Assembly (NCBI GenBank): GCA_040381215.1
Contig: JBEIHO010000003.1
Location: 1 to 64,000 of the forward strand
DNA length: 64,000 bases
Direction of reading: 5' to 3'
Origin: SZUA-430 sp040381215
GTDB lineage: Bacteria > Pseudomonadota > Alphaproteobacteria > Micropepsales > Micropepsaceae
Shown: positions 1-7,642 of the stretch, piece after piece
How the letters are laid out: each line of letters starts with the position of its first letter
Numbering within the stretch: position 1 is the stretch's first letter
Notes under the pieces: generated by a model
What the model saw: only the letters and a program-made list of their open reading frames with translations
Told to the model about the DNA's origin: nothing
Database searches by the model: none
Translations under genes and position numbers: made by a program

Positions 1-753
1 GCCGTCAGGGATCACATCCTGATCGACGAGGCGCCGCATCTCGACCGGCTCGAGCGTTCGCTTGCGGCCCTGCGGATCGCCATGCCGGTGTCGCGCAGGG
101 CCCTTTGTGTCGTCCTGCGTGAACTTGCGGCGCGCAACCGGCTCGTGAATGGGCTGGTCTATATCCAGGTGACGCGCGGGCAGGCCCGGCGGGACCATGG
201 CTTCCCCGAGCCCGGTGTTGCGCCGACGCTCGTGGTCACGGCTCGCAGCCTGGACCTCGCCCGGTACGACCGTCTGGCGGTGAATGGGGTCAAGGTGCTT
301 CTCACGCCCGAGATCCGCTGGGCTCGCTGCGATATCAAGTCTGTGTCCCTGTTGCCCAATGTCCTTGCCAAGCAGCAGGCGCGCGAGGCCGGATGCTTCG
401 AGGCCTGGTTCGTCACGCCTGACGGCACGATCACCGAGGGGGCATCGTCCAACGCCTGGATCGTGGACAGTGCCGGGCGCCTGCGCACGCGGCCCAAGGG
501 CCAGCAGATCCTTCCCGGCATCACGCGTGACGAGATCCTCGCCTTGTGTCGGGATCATGGCATCGTCTGCGACGAAACACCGTTCACGGAGCAAGATGTG
601 GTGACAGCGCGTGAAGCTTTTGTAACGGCGGCCACGCTGGGCGCCATGCCGGTCGTGCAAGTGGGACCTCACAGGATCGGCGATGGAACGCCGGGGCCGG
701 TCTCCCGCAGGATCAGGGCGTTGTACTGGGGCACAAGGGGCACGGATGGTTAA
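1..753 (+). CDS. Class IV aminotransferase (D-amino acid / branched-chain type), 5' end missing
   Basis: The reading frame is open from the first base of the window, so the N-terminus is cut off; 250 residues remain. It is a PLP-dependent fold-type IV transaminase. The visible core has LLPNVLAKQQAREAG, where the Lys is the likely Schiff-base residue, followed by the phosphate-binding-type segment GTITEGASSNAWIV and a later TAATLGAMPVV. The early residues DHILIDEAPHLDRLERSL match the usual N-terminal HLDRL region. D-alanine aminotransferase is the commonest annotation for this gene beside hfq in alphaproteobacteria, but the sequence does not separate D-amino acid, branched-chain and aminodeoxychorismate-lyase relatives. 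hfq follows on the same strand. Confidence 0.85.
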   Translation, partial: AVRDHILIDEAPHLDRLERSLAALRIAMPVSRRALCVVLRELAARNRLVNGLVYIQVTRGQARRDHGFPEPGVAPTLVVTARSLDLARYDRLAVNGVKVLLTPEIRWARCDIKSVSLLPNVLAKQQAREAGCFEAWFVTPDGTITEGASSNAWIVDSAGRLRTRPKGQQILPGITRDEILALCRDHGIVCDETPFTEQDVVTAREAFVTAATLGAMPVVQVGPHRIGDGTPGPVSRRIRALYWGTRGTDG

Positions 754-894
754 TCGGCGGAACTGATTCGTGCACGGACAGTCTTGGCCCTTGATGTTGG
801 TCTACGGGTCAGTCAAATTGGTCGCATCCGGGTACTGGTTCGACATGAGTCGCAGCCGGGGAAACCCGCTCACAGCAAGAAATGGGGTCAACCC

Positions 895-1149
895 ATGAGT
901 GACCGACAGCAGAACCTCCAGGACACGTTCCTGAATGCGTGTCGCAAGAACAAGGCACCGCTGACGATCTACCTGGTCAGTGGCATCAAGCTTCAGGGCA
1001 TCATTACCTGGTTCGATAATTTCTGCGTGCTGCTGCGCCGCGATGGTAATTCGCAGCTCGTCTACAAGCACGCGATCTCGACGATCAGCCCCTCTGTTCC
1101 GGTTACATTGTTCGATCAGGAAACGGATGCGACCGGCTCGGATGCCTGA
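895..1149 (+). CDS. hfq: RNA chaperone Hfq
   Basis: This 84-residue Sm-like protein forms hexamers that pair small RNAs with mRNAs. The Sm1 region (PLTIYLVSGIKLQGIITWFD) and the diagnostic Sm2 motif YKHAIST (about residues 59-65) are intact. The start at MSDRQQNLQ was chosen over a longer open frame beginning at 784 because Hfq proteins begin at this point. The protein is short and lacks the long acidic tail of enterobacterial Hfq, as is normal for alphaproteobacteria. It lies between the aminotransferase and hflX, the usual arrangement in this class. Confidence 0.97.
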   Translation: MSDRQQNLQDTFLNACRKNKAPLTIYLVSGIKLQGIITWFDNFCVLLRRDGNSQLVYKHAISTISPSVPVTLFDQETDATGSDA

Positions 1150-1173
1150 CGCCAGAACCACGGCGCGCCGCGC

Positions 1174-2514
1174 TTGAGCGGCGGCGCGTTTTCCGAGCGC
1201 GAGACCGCAGGGCAGGGTGGCCCGCGGCGCGCGGTCGTCGTTCATCCCTATCTGAAATCCGACGAGCGTTATCGCCAGCGCAGCGTGACCGCGCGGCTCG
1301 AGGAAGTGGTCGGCCTTGCGAAGGCGATCGACCTGGAAGTCGTCGACGCGATCCCTGCGCCCATCGCCGAGATCAGGCCAGCCACACTTATCGGGAAGGG
1401 CAAGATCGAGGAAATCCAGGCGGTCTGCGAGAACGCGCATGTGGAGCTTGTCATCTGTGACGGACAGCTTTCGCCGGTTCAGCAGCGCAATCTGGAGAAG
1501 GCGTGGAACGTCAAGGTCCTCGACCGGACCGGTCTCATCCTCGAAATTTTCGGAGAGCGCGCGCGAACGGCCGAAGGTCGGTTGCAGGTGGAGCTCGCGC
1601 ATCTCAGCTACCAGAAAGGGCGGCTTGTACGATCCTGGACCCACCTCGAACGTCAGCGCGGCGGGTTCGGGTTTCTCGGTGGCCCCGGCGAAACGCAGAT
1701 CGAAGCTGACCGCCGGGCGATCGGTGACCGCATTGCACGGCTGAAGCGAGAACTGGAAGAGGTCAAGCGCACGCGCGGCCTGCATCGCGAAGCGCGCAAC
1801 CGTGTGCCGTTCCCGGTCGTGGCGCTTGTGGGCTACACCAACGCAGGCAAGTCCACGCTGTTCAACCGGCTCACGCGGGCGGATGTGCTGGCGAAGGACC
1901 AGCTCTTCGCGACGCTCGACCCCACAATGCGCGGCGTGACACTGCCGTCGCGGCGCAAGATCATCCTGTCGGACACGGTGGGTTTCATTTCCGACCTTCC
2001 CACGCAGCTCGTCGCGGCCTTTCGCGCGACGCTCGAGGAAGTGATTGAGGCCGATGTGCTTCTGCACGTTCGCGACATCAGTCACCCTGACACGGAAGCG
2101 CAGAAGGCCGATGTCGCCGCGGTTCTCTCCGAGCTGGGCGTGGCCGCCGAGGCGCAGGAAAACATGATCGAGGTCTGGAACAAGGTCGACCTGCTGGCCG
2201 AGGAGGACCGGACGATGCTGGCCGGGCGCAGCACGGCCGCGAAGCAGAGCGCCGTTTCTGCCATCACGGGTGAAGGCATCGATGCCTTGCTGGATCGCAT
2301 CGACCGGACGCTCAGCCGTAATTTTGTCGATGCTGTGCTCTCGCTTGATGCCACTGATGGCGCCGGGCTCGCCTGGGTCTATGCAAATGGCGATGTGCTG
2401 AAGCGCCTTGATGCCGAAGACGGTTCGGTCAGCCTGGAGCTTTCGCTGCCCATGCGCGCCATGCCCGGCTTTGAACGGCGCTTTGGTGAGCGTCTGGTGC
2501 GCAAGAGCGCCTGA
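1174..2514 (+). CDS. hflX: Ribosome-associated GTPase HflX
   Basis: HflX is a GTPase that splits stalled or heat-damaged ribosomes. The 446-residue protein shows the N-terminal HflX domain (VHPYLK, IGKGKIEEI), the linker hallmark GGFGFLGGPGETQIE, and the G domain: G1 GYTNAGKST, G3 DTVGF and G4 NKVD. The start codon is TTG at 1174. An in-frame stop lies at 1147 inside the end of hfq, and no ATG or GTG sits between that stop and the conserved VHPYL segment, so TTG is the only reasonable choice. No clear Shine-Dalgarno is visible, so translation may be coupled to hfq, which ends 24 bases upstream. Confidence 0.95.
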   Translation: MSGGAFSERETAGQGGPRRAVVVHPYLKSDERYRQRSVTARLEEVVGLAKAIDLEVVDAIPAPIAEIRPATLIGKGKIEEIQAVCENAHVELVICDGQLSPVQQRNLEKAWNVKVLDRTGLILEIFGERARTAEGRLQVELAHLSYQKGRLVRSWTHLERQRGGFGFLGGPGETQIEADRRAIGDRIARLKRELEEVKRTRGLHREARNRVPFPVVALVGYTNAGKSTLFNRLTRADVLAKDQLFATLDPTMRGVTLPSRRKIILSDTVGFISDLPTQLVAAFRATLEEVIEADVLLHVRDISHPDTEAQKADVAAVLSELGVAAEAQENMIEVWNKVDLLAEEDRTMLAGRSTAAKQSAVSAITGEGIDALLDRIDRTLSRNFVDAVLSLDATDGAGLAWVYANGDVLKRLDAEDGSVSLELSLPMRAMPGFERRFGERLVRKSA

Positions 2515-2520
2515 CGACGT

Positions 2521-3180
2521 TCAGCGCATCAGGCGCAGGGCGATCGCAATCACGAAAATCGAGAAGTAGGTCCTGTAGACGAGGCACAGCGTCGAGAAGC
2601 TGTAATGCTGCGGGTTGTTGCCCAGATCCGTGATGCCGAACTGATAGACTTCGGAAATGTCGAACAGCATCGCCTTCTGTGTCTGGTCCAACGCAAAGAG
2701 AACGCAGTCGAGCGCGCTGATGGCCTGAGGGTTTGGCGTCGCGTACAGGAAGGTGACATTGCCGCGCGTTGCGAAGATCTGAGGGTCCACCTGATACCAG
2801 GCAATCGTGAGGGCCGTCATGGCAAGGATGCCCAGCATCAACATGCCTGCTGCCAGGCCGCCTCGGCCAAACATTGCATATGACGGGTCATCCTTGAGCG
2901 TGTCGAAGTTGAAGTAGAGATCGACGGTCAAGGCGATGATGCCAATGCCGAGCCAGGCGAGCGTGCCAACAATGAGGAAGTCGCGCTGCGAAGGTTTCAC
3001 GACATGCGTGATGCCATAGTGTTCCAGAAAAAACAGTGATACCGCCATACCTGTCAGGACGTGACTGGCGAGCATCGCATATTGTCTTACGGCGGAGTTT
3101 GAGGGCTGCTGCACCGTGGCAATGACTGCAGTCACGGAGCAGATCAGGAGGTAGAAAGCGAATTCAAGGATTGTCAGCAT
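2521..3180 (-). CDS. Multi-pass membrane protein of unknown function
   Basis: I do not recognise this 219-residue protein. It has about four hydrophobic segments in its first 130 residues (starting LEFAFYLLICSVTAVIA, then SHVLTGMAVSLFFLE, FLIVGTLAWLGIGIIALTV and GLAAGMLMLGILAMTALTI). A loop of about 60 residues follows, and then a last hydrophobic segment, YFSIFVIAIALRLM. The loop contains ALDQTQKAMLFDISEVYQFG and a Ser/Thr-rich SFSTL just before the last helix. That topology loosely recalls a pore loop, but no K+ filter sequence is present. Its ATG overlaps the mazG stop codon by one base, so the two are probably cotranscribed, and it converges on hflX with a 6-base gap. Confidence 0.75.
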   Translation of the reverse strand: MLTILEFAFYLLICSVTAVIATVQQPSNSAVRQYAMLASHVLTGMAVSLFFLEHYGITHVVKPSQRDFLIVGTLAWLGIGIIALTVDLYFNFDTLKDDPSYAMFGRGGLAAGMLMLGILAMTALTIAWYQVDPQIFATRGNVTFLYATPNPQAISALDCVLFALDQTQKAMLFDISEVYQFGITDLGNNPQHYSFSTLCLVYRTYFSIFVIAIALRLMR

Positions 3181-4007
3181 TACGCGCAGTCCTTTGTGGC
3201 GTCGGTGGCTGATGGCTCTGTCTGTTTGGCGGCCTGCCAGAGTTGTTCCATCTCTTCGAGTGTCAGATCCGTCAGACTGCGTCCGCTGCTGCGGGCGTGC
3301 TGTTCGATATGTGCGAAGCGGCGAAGAAATTTCGTGTTCGTGCCGCGCAGGGCCTCTTCGGGCTGCACGCCGTGAAAGCGGGCGAGGTTGGCGATGACGA
3401 AAAGAATGTCTCCCAGTTCGTCCTGCAGCTTCTCGCGCGGCGCGCCGGCTTCGAACGCTTCCTCGAGTTCGCCGATTTCTTCGTGGAGCTTGTCGATGAT
3501 GCCCTGACGTTCGGTCCAGTCGAAGCCGACGCTGGCTGCCCGCTTCTGGAGCTTGTAGGCGCGGGTGAGGGCAGGGAAGGTGACCGGGACGTCGTCCATG
3601 AGCCCACCACCCTTCTCGAGACGCTCCTTGCGTTTATGTTCTTCCCAGGCTGCCGTCTGGGCATCTGCGGTCTTCACGTCCGCGTCGGCAAACACATGCG
3701 GATGGCGCCGGATCATCTTGTCGTTGATGGCCTGGACAACATCCTGGAACGAAAAGGCGCCGGCTTCCTCGGCCATGCGGGCATGGAAGACGACCTGGAA
3801 CAGCAGGTCGCCGAGCTCGTCCTTCAGCTGGGTCATGTCCTTGCGCTCGATCGCGTCGGCGACCTCGTAGGCTTCCTCGAGCGTGTAAGGCGCGATCGTC
3901 GCGAAGGTCTGTTCGAGATCCCATGGGCAGCCGGTTTCCGGCGTGCGCAGCCGCGCCATGATCGCCAGGAGCGTCTCGATGCGGCGTGGATCGTCGTTGG
4001 TGCTCAT
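3180..4007 (-). CDS. mazG: Nucleoside triphosphate pyrophosphohydrolase MazG
   Basis: MazG hydrolyses NTPs and dNTPs to monophosphate plus pyrophosphate, a house-cleaning and starvation-response role. The 275-residue protein carries the two tandem MazG folds of the long bacterial form. The first includes TLEEAYEVADAI followed by LKDELGDLLFQVVFHARM; the second includes LHEEIGELEEAF followed by LQDELGDILFVIANLARF. In both, the Glu/Glu...Glu/Asp metal-binding pattern is complete. The N-terminal GCPWDLEQT signature is also typical. The unknown membrane protein follows with a one-base overlap. An AT-rich perfect palindrome lies about 125 bases upstream of its start. Confidence 0.95.
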   Translation of the reverse strand: MSTNDDPRRIETLLAIMARLRTPETGCPWDLEQTFATIAPYTLEEAYEVADAIERKDMTQLKDELGDLLFQVVFHARMAEEAGAFSFQDVVQAINDKMIRRHPHVFADADVKTADAQTAAWEEHKRKERLEKGGGLMDDVPVTFPALTRAYKLQKRAASVGFDWTERQGIIDKLHEEIGELEEAFEAGAPREKLQDELGDILFVIANLARFHGVQPEEALRGTNTKFLRRFAHIEQHARSSGRSLTDLTLEEMEQLWQAAKQTEPSATDATKDCA

Positions 4008-4130
4008 GGTGCGCGGGCCTGAAGGTCTTAACGTGTCGGTTCGTCGGGGCGTGTAGCACGGCGCGGAGGAGGCCGCATGCGCGGGCTCGGACGCGCCAGG
4101 TATCTCCCGGCTTTGCCCATCCGATTATCG

Positions 4131-4146
4131 CATAATATGTATTATG
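4131..4146. promoter_or_regulatory. AT-rich perfect palindrome upstream of mazG
   Basis: The arms CATAATA and TATTATG face each other across two bases, inside an AT-rich patch (about 4120-4160) of an otherwise GC-rich region. It lies between the unknown gene ending at 4183 and mazG, on the upstream side of mazG. Size and symmetry fit a dimeric regulator site or a promoter element read leftward. Which protein, if any, binds here cannot be told. Confidence 0.35.
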
Positions 4147-4182
4147 GGAAATATAAGGGTGGCCAAAGGGCTCAAATGCGCC

Positions 4183-4797
4183 TCACGCCGCCTGGTCCAT
4201 GGCCACCTGCGGCCCCGGAAACAGGCGCAGCCACTCGGCTTCCCATTTGCTGCTGGTGATCTCGGTCATCTGGGTTGCTGCGCGCTCGCGCGTGGGGCGC
4301 GGTCGCTCGCCGAGTTCGCGCACCAGATCGCCAACGGTGACGCTGAGCTGCTTGTAGAACTCGTACTTCGCCTGCCCGGCTCCGAAGAAGTCCAGCTGCT
4401 GGCGCCGGATGATCGAATGCCGGAGTTGCTGGACGGCCTGGCGGTACAGGCCCAGGGTCCGGGCTTCCGTGGGCTCGAGCCTGAGCTCCGAGGCCATCCT
4501 GAGCAGCAACGCCTCGATGCGGGCCTCGAGTGCTGCCGCGCGCGCGATGAGGTCCTGGATGAAGCCGTCGGTGATGTCCGGGCGCTCGTGGCGAAAGGCA
4601 TAGTTGGCAAGCTTCCAGGTCGCGAAGAACTCGCCATAGACCTGATAGAACTCGGTTCCGATCGACAGGCTGTATTCGCGGTGCTTCTGGCGCAGGGCCC
4701 AGTTGGCCGAGATGCGGTTGCCCACCAGCCACGCGAACAAGGCGGTGACCAGGGGGCCCAGCACGATCTTCGCAAGTTCCATCGTGGCACCATCCAT
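4183..4797 (-). CDS. Membrane-anchored protein of unknown function
   Basis: I do not recognise this 204-residue protein. One hydrophobic segment near the N-terminus (ELAKIVLGPLVTALFAWLVG, about residues 7-26) is followed by a charged, mainly alpha-helical region with several Arg/Glu heptad-like stretches (RAAALEARIEALLLRM, LYRQAVQQLRHSIIRR). It looks like a single-pass anchored protein with a cytoplasmic coiled-coil part. ATG at 4797 and an in-frame ATG at 4782 are both possible starts. It is divergent from the SnoaL-like gene and has 175 bases before mazG. The opposite strand is also open here, but that frame only becomes protein-like after 4972. Confidence 0.6.
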   Translation of the reverse strand: MDGATMELAKIVLGPLVTALFAWLVGNRISANWALRQKHREYSLSIGTEFYQVYGEFFATWKLANYAFRHERPDITDGFIQDLIARAAALEARIEALLLRMASELRLEPTEARTLGLYRQAVQQLRHSIIRRQQLDFFGAGQAKYEFYKQLSVTVGDLVRELGERPRPTRERAATQMTEITSSKWEAEWLRLFPGPQVAMDQAA

Positions 4798-4971
4798 TCG
4801 AGCGGCTCCCTGTCAGTCGCGGCCTCGGTGGGCCGGGAATCGTTGATCTGCGGCTGCAGGATCACGTGCGCCGCCTGTTCGCGCAACGTCCCGGCGGTTT
4901 TCGCGCAGAAGGGCGCAGATTTCGCTTCCGGAACGGCAACGGCTGTCCCATCATCATCGGATGGTGGGTTC

Positions 4972-5382
4972 ATGCGGGGACAGAACGTGGGTGCGAACGC
5001 GGGCGCAATGCAGCTTCTGGAAGAGCTTTTCCGGGCCTTCAATGACCATGACGCTGAAAAGGTCGTGTCGCTGATGACGGAAGACTGCGTGTTCGAGGCG
5101 GCTGCCGGGCCCGAGGTGTTCGGCGCACGGCACACAGGTCGCGCGGCTGTGCAGGCGGCCTTCGAGGCTGTCTGGAAAGGCTTGCCGGACGTTCAGTGGG
5201 TTGTCACGGGGCACTTCGTTTCAGGAGATCGCGCGGTGTCGGAGTGGATCTTCCGCGCGACACGTCCGGATGGGGCGCGCATCGAGGTGCAGGGCTGCGA
5301 CCTGTTCACGCTGCGGGATGGCCTCGTTGCATCCAAGAAGGCGTTCCGCAAGGATCGTCCTGTTGTTGCGCCGAAGGTGTAG
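4972..5382 (+). CDS. SnoaL-like / NTF2-fold protein
   Basis: This 136-residue protein fits the SnoaL-like polyketide-cyclase family, a cone-shaped NTF2 fold. The family signature is the early LLEELFRAFNDHDAEKVVSLMTEDC, then TGRAAVQAAFEAVWKGLPDVQW and the late WIFRATRPDGARIEVQG strand pair. Substrates in this family vary too much to assign one. The frame is open upstream to 4144, but family resemblance begins only around 5008; ATG at 4972 or 5008 could start it. The stop is two bases before the FAD oxidoreductase start, so the pair is almost certainly one transcript and may act on related substrates. Confidence 0.8.
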   Translation: MRGQNVGANAGAMQLLEELFRAFNDHDAEKVVSLMTEDCVFEAAAGPEVFGARHTGRAAVQAAFEAVWKGLPDVQWVVTGHFVSGDRAVSEWIFRATRPDGARIEVQGCDLFTLRDGLVASKKAFRKDRPVVAPKV

Positions 5383-5384
5383 GA

Positions 5385-6740
5385 ATGAGTACCTACGATC
5401 CACTTTATGATCCCGTCACCGACTTCGGCGTTGGTTGCGGTCGCGACTATGCGCCGACCTACTGGATTGCCAGCGCGGGCACGCCACCCGAGACGGACGG
5501 GCCGGTCAAGGCCGACATGGATGTCGATGTTGCCGTCATCGGTTCGGGCTACACGGGTCTTTCCTGCGCGCTGCACCTTGCAAAGGAGCATGGCATCAAG
5601 GCGCATGTGCTCGAGGCCAACGGTATTGCCTTCGGTTGCAGCACGCGCAATGGCGGGCAGGCGCAGATCTCTTCGGGCCGGCTCAAGCGGTCGCAATGGA
5701 TTGCGCGCTATGGGCTTGATGTTGCGCGCGGGCTGCATGCCGAGATCGGCGAAGCGTTCGATCTGTTCCGTGGCCTGATTTCCGACATCGATTGCGATGC
5801 GCAGGATGGCGGTCACCTTTACATTGCGCACAAGCCTGACCGGATGGCGGCGCTTGAGGCCGAGTCCGGCTTGCTCAACGAGACCTTCGGCTATGGCACG
5901 CGGATCGTTTCACGCGAGGAGTTGCGGCGCGAGTACCTGGATGACCGGGAATCCGCGGGCGCGATGCTCGAGCCTGACGGGATCGGGGTTCACCCGGCAA
6001 AGCTGGCGTTCGGCTATGCGCGCAAGGCGCGCGCGCTTGGCGCACGCATTCATACGTCGAGCGAAGTGATCGACTGGACGACGCGCAATGGCGCGCATTT
6101 CCTGCGCACGCCCGGCGGCACCGTGAAGGCCCGCGCGGTGGCTGTCGCGACGGCCGCCTATACGGCCAATCGCCTGCACAAGCTGATGCACCACCGGTTG
6201 ATGCCGATCCTGTCGAACTGCATCGTCACGCGCCCGCTGACGGCGACCGAAATCGCCGCCTGCAATTTCAGGACCAAGCTGGTCCTGACGGATACGCGCA
6301 CGCTGCGTTTCTATTACAGGCTCCTGCCAGACAACCGCCTTCAGATCGGCAGCCGCAGCGCCATCACCGGGGCGGATGCGGCCAATGACAGGCACCTCGA
6401 GGTCCTGCGTCGCGGCATCGCTGCCAAATTCCCTGCCCTTGCCGGGATCCAGATCGATTATTCGTGGTGGGGCTGGGTCGATGTCAGCCACGACATGATG
6501 CCCCGCATCGTGCAGCCTGATCCGTCGCAGCAGATTTTCTATTCGATGGGCTATGGCGGCAACGGCGTCATGTATTCAGCGCAGGCCGGTCGGCGCATGG
6601 CGCAGCTTGTGGCGGGCAAGAGCGTGCCGCAGTTGCCGATCTTCGAAGGCCCCCTTCCCGGCCGCGGCCCGCTGACCCCCTTCCGGCGGATCGGGCAGCG
6701 GGCGATGTATGTCTGGTATCACCGGAAGGATGAGCGGTAG
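5385..6740 (+). CDS. FAD-dependent amine / D-amino-acid-type oxidoreductase
   Basis: This 451-residue flavoprotein belongs to the DAO family that includes gamma-glutamylputrescine oxidase (PuuB) and DadA-like enzymes. The N-terminal FAD-binding Rossmann motif is DVAVIGSGYTGLSCALHLA with the Glu of HVLEANGIAFGCSTRNGGQ at the second strand. The C-terminal GYGGNGVMYSAQAGRRMAQL is the second FAD-contacting segment of the family. The sequence suggests oxidation of a primary or secondary amine; the exact substrate is not readable. The start ATG lies two bases after the SnoaL gene stop, with the Shine-Dalgarno-like AGGTGTAGG overlapping that stop. Confidence 0.88.
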   Translation: MSTYDPLYDPVTDFGVGCGRDYAPTYWIASAGTPPETDGPVKADMDVDVAVIGSGYTGLSCALHLAKEHGIKAHVLEANGIAFGCSTRNGGQAQISSGRLKRSQWIARYGLDVARGLHAEIGEAFDLFRGLISDIDCDAQDGGHLYIAHKPDRMAALEAESGLLNETFGYGTRIVSREELRREYLDDRESAGAMLEPDGIGVHPAKLAFGYARKARALGARIHTSSEVIDWTTRNGAHFLRTPGGTVKARAVAVATAAYTANRLHKLMHHRLMPILSNCIVTRPLTATEIAACNFRTKLVLTDTRTLRFYYRLLPDNRLQIGSRSAITGADAANDRHLEVLRRGIAAKFPALAGIQIDYSWWGWVDVSHDMMPRIVQPDPSQQIFYSMGYGGNGVMYSAQAGRRMAQLVAGKSVPQLPIFEGPLPGRGPLTPFRRIGQRAMYVWYHRKDER

Positions 6741-6753
6741 CGGCGCCTGCTCT

Positions 6754-6773
6754 CTCCCTCGCTTGCGAGGGAG
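6754..6773. repeat. Palindromic repeat a (9-bp arms, 2-base loop)
   Basis: The arms CTCCCTCGC and GCGAGGGAG are separated by TT. This is the first of three close palindromes in the 155-base gap between the oxidoreductase and rsuA. Such short GC-rich hairpins recur in many alphaproteobacterial intergenic regions as REP-like elements. There is no T-run after the stem, although the two genes converge here, so it may still end transcription in a factor-assisted way. Confidence 0.6.
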
Positions 6774-6841
6774 TACCGACGCGGAACGCGGCGGGGAGGG
6801 AGTTCGTCTCTGTAGCGCGCCTTGCTCCGAGGAACTCCTCC

Positions 6842-6869
6842 GTCTGCAGCAGCTGACGCTGCTGCAGAC
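6842..6869. repeat. Palindromic repeat b (12-bp perfect arms)
   Basis: The arms GTCTGCAGCAGC and GCTGCTGCAGAC enclose TGAC. It is the strongest hairpin of the group and sits between repeats a and c in the convergent gap before rsuA. Confidence 0.6.
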
Positions 6870-6870
6870 A

Positions 6871-6891
6871 CCTCCTCACTTCGTGAGGAGG
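6871..6891. repeat. Palindromic repeat c (9-bp perfect arms)
   Basis: The arms CCTCCTCAC and GTGAGGAGG enclose TTC. It ends four bases before the rsuA stop codon. A tandem run of three unrelated perfect hairpins in one gap resembles a REP-like cluster rather than a single terminator. Confidence 0.6.
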
Positions 6892-6895
6892 ATGT

Positions 6896-7642
6896 TCAGG
6901 TGGGGGACGAAAATATCCCGGCGATGTCTGCCTCTGTCATGAGGCGGTATTCGCCAGCCGGGAGATCTTCCGGCAAGTCCAGTGCGCCAATACGGTCGCG
7001 GTGCAGGCTCACGACGTGGTTGCCGATGGCGGCGAACATGCGGCGCACCTGGTGGTAGCGGCCCTCGTGCAAGGTCAGGCGGGCTGTTCGCTCGCCCGTG
7101 ACTTCCAGTTCTGCCGGAAGCAGAGGTGACGTCTCGCCCTCGAGCATCAGCGTGCCTGCCGCAAAGATCGCCGCTTCGTTTCCCTTGAGGGGCCTGTCCA
7201 GACCCACCACGTAGCGCTTGGGCACGTGGCGCTTTGGAGAAATGATCCGGTGCAACATGTCCCCGTCATCCGTCATCAGGATGAGCCCCGACGTCTCCTT
7301 GTCGAGCCTTCCCACCGTGGACAACGCGGGGTCCCGCACGCGCCAGCGCGCAGGCAGAAGGTCATAGATCAGCGCGCCTGCTTCCTTGTGCGAGCACGTC
7401 ACACCGAGGGGCTTGTGCACCATGATGATCATGCCGGGCAGCGGGTCGAGCGGCTCACCCTGCACGCGCAGGCGCGTCGGCAGGTCGGGTTCGAGTTTCA
7501 CGCGCACGGCCTCGTCCGCCATCACGACGCCGTCAAGCGTGAGCCAGCCTGACTTCGCCATCCGGCCGATCTCGCGGCGCGAGCCATAGCCCATGTTGGC
7601 GAGGAGCCGGTCCAAACGGGCTGTTTCGACGCCCTTGCTCAT
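6896..7642 (-). CDS. rsuA: 16S rRNA pseudouridine synthase, RsuA family
   Basis: This 248-residue enzyme isomerises uridine to pseudouridine in rRNA. The order is an N-terminal S4-like RNA-binding segment (ARLDRLLANMGYGSRREIGRM) and then the RsuA/RluB/E/F catalytic domain with GRLDKETSGLILMTDDG, whose Asp is the nucleophile. The late HEGRYHQVRRMFAAIGNHV motif is also diagnostic. RsuA (U516) is the most likely family member given the length, but RluE-type specificity is not excluded. The start ATG overlaps the methyltransferase stop by four bases (ATGA), so the two rRNA modification genes form one transcript. Confidence 0.9.
   Translation of the reverse strand: MSKGVETARLDRLLANMGYGSRREIGRMAKSGWLTLDGVVMADEAVRVKLEPDLPTRLRVQGEPLDPLPGMIIMVHKPLGVTCSHKEAGALIYDLLPARWRVRDPALSTVGRLDKETSGLILMTDDGDMLHRIISPKRHVPKRYVVGLDRPLKGNEAAIFAAGTLMLEGETSPLLPAELEVTGERTARLTLHEGRYHQVRRMFAAIGNHVVSLHRDRIGALDLPEDLPAGEYRLMTEADIAGIFSSPT

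Noticed and set aside
802..2085. A 427-residue leftward open frame opposite hfq and hflX
   Set aside because: Its codons are the complement of two conserved genes and the protein is Arg/Asp-rich without resemblance to a family.
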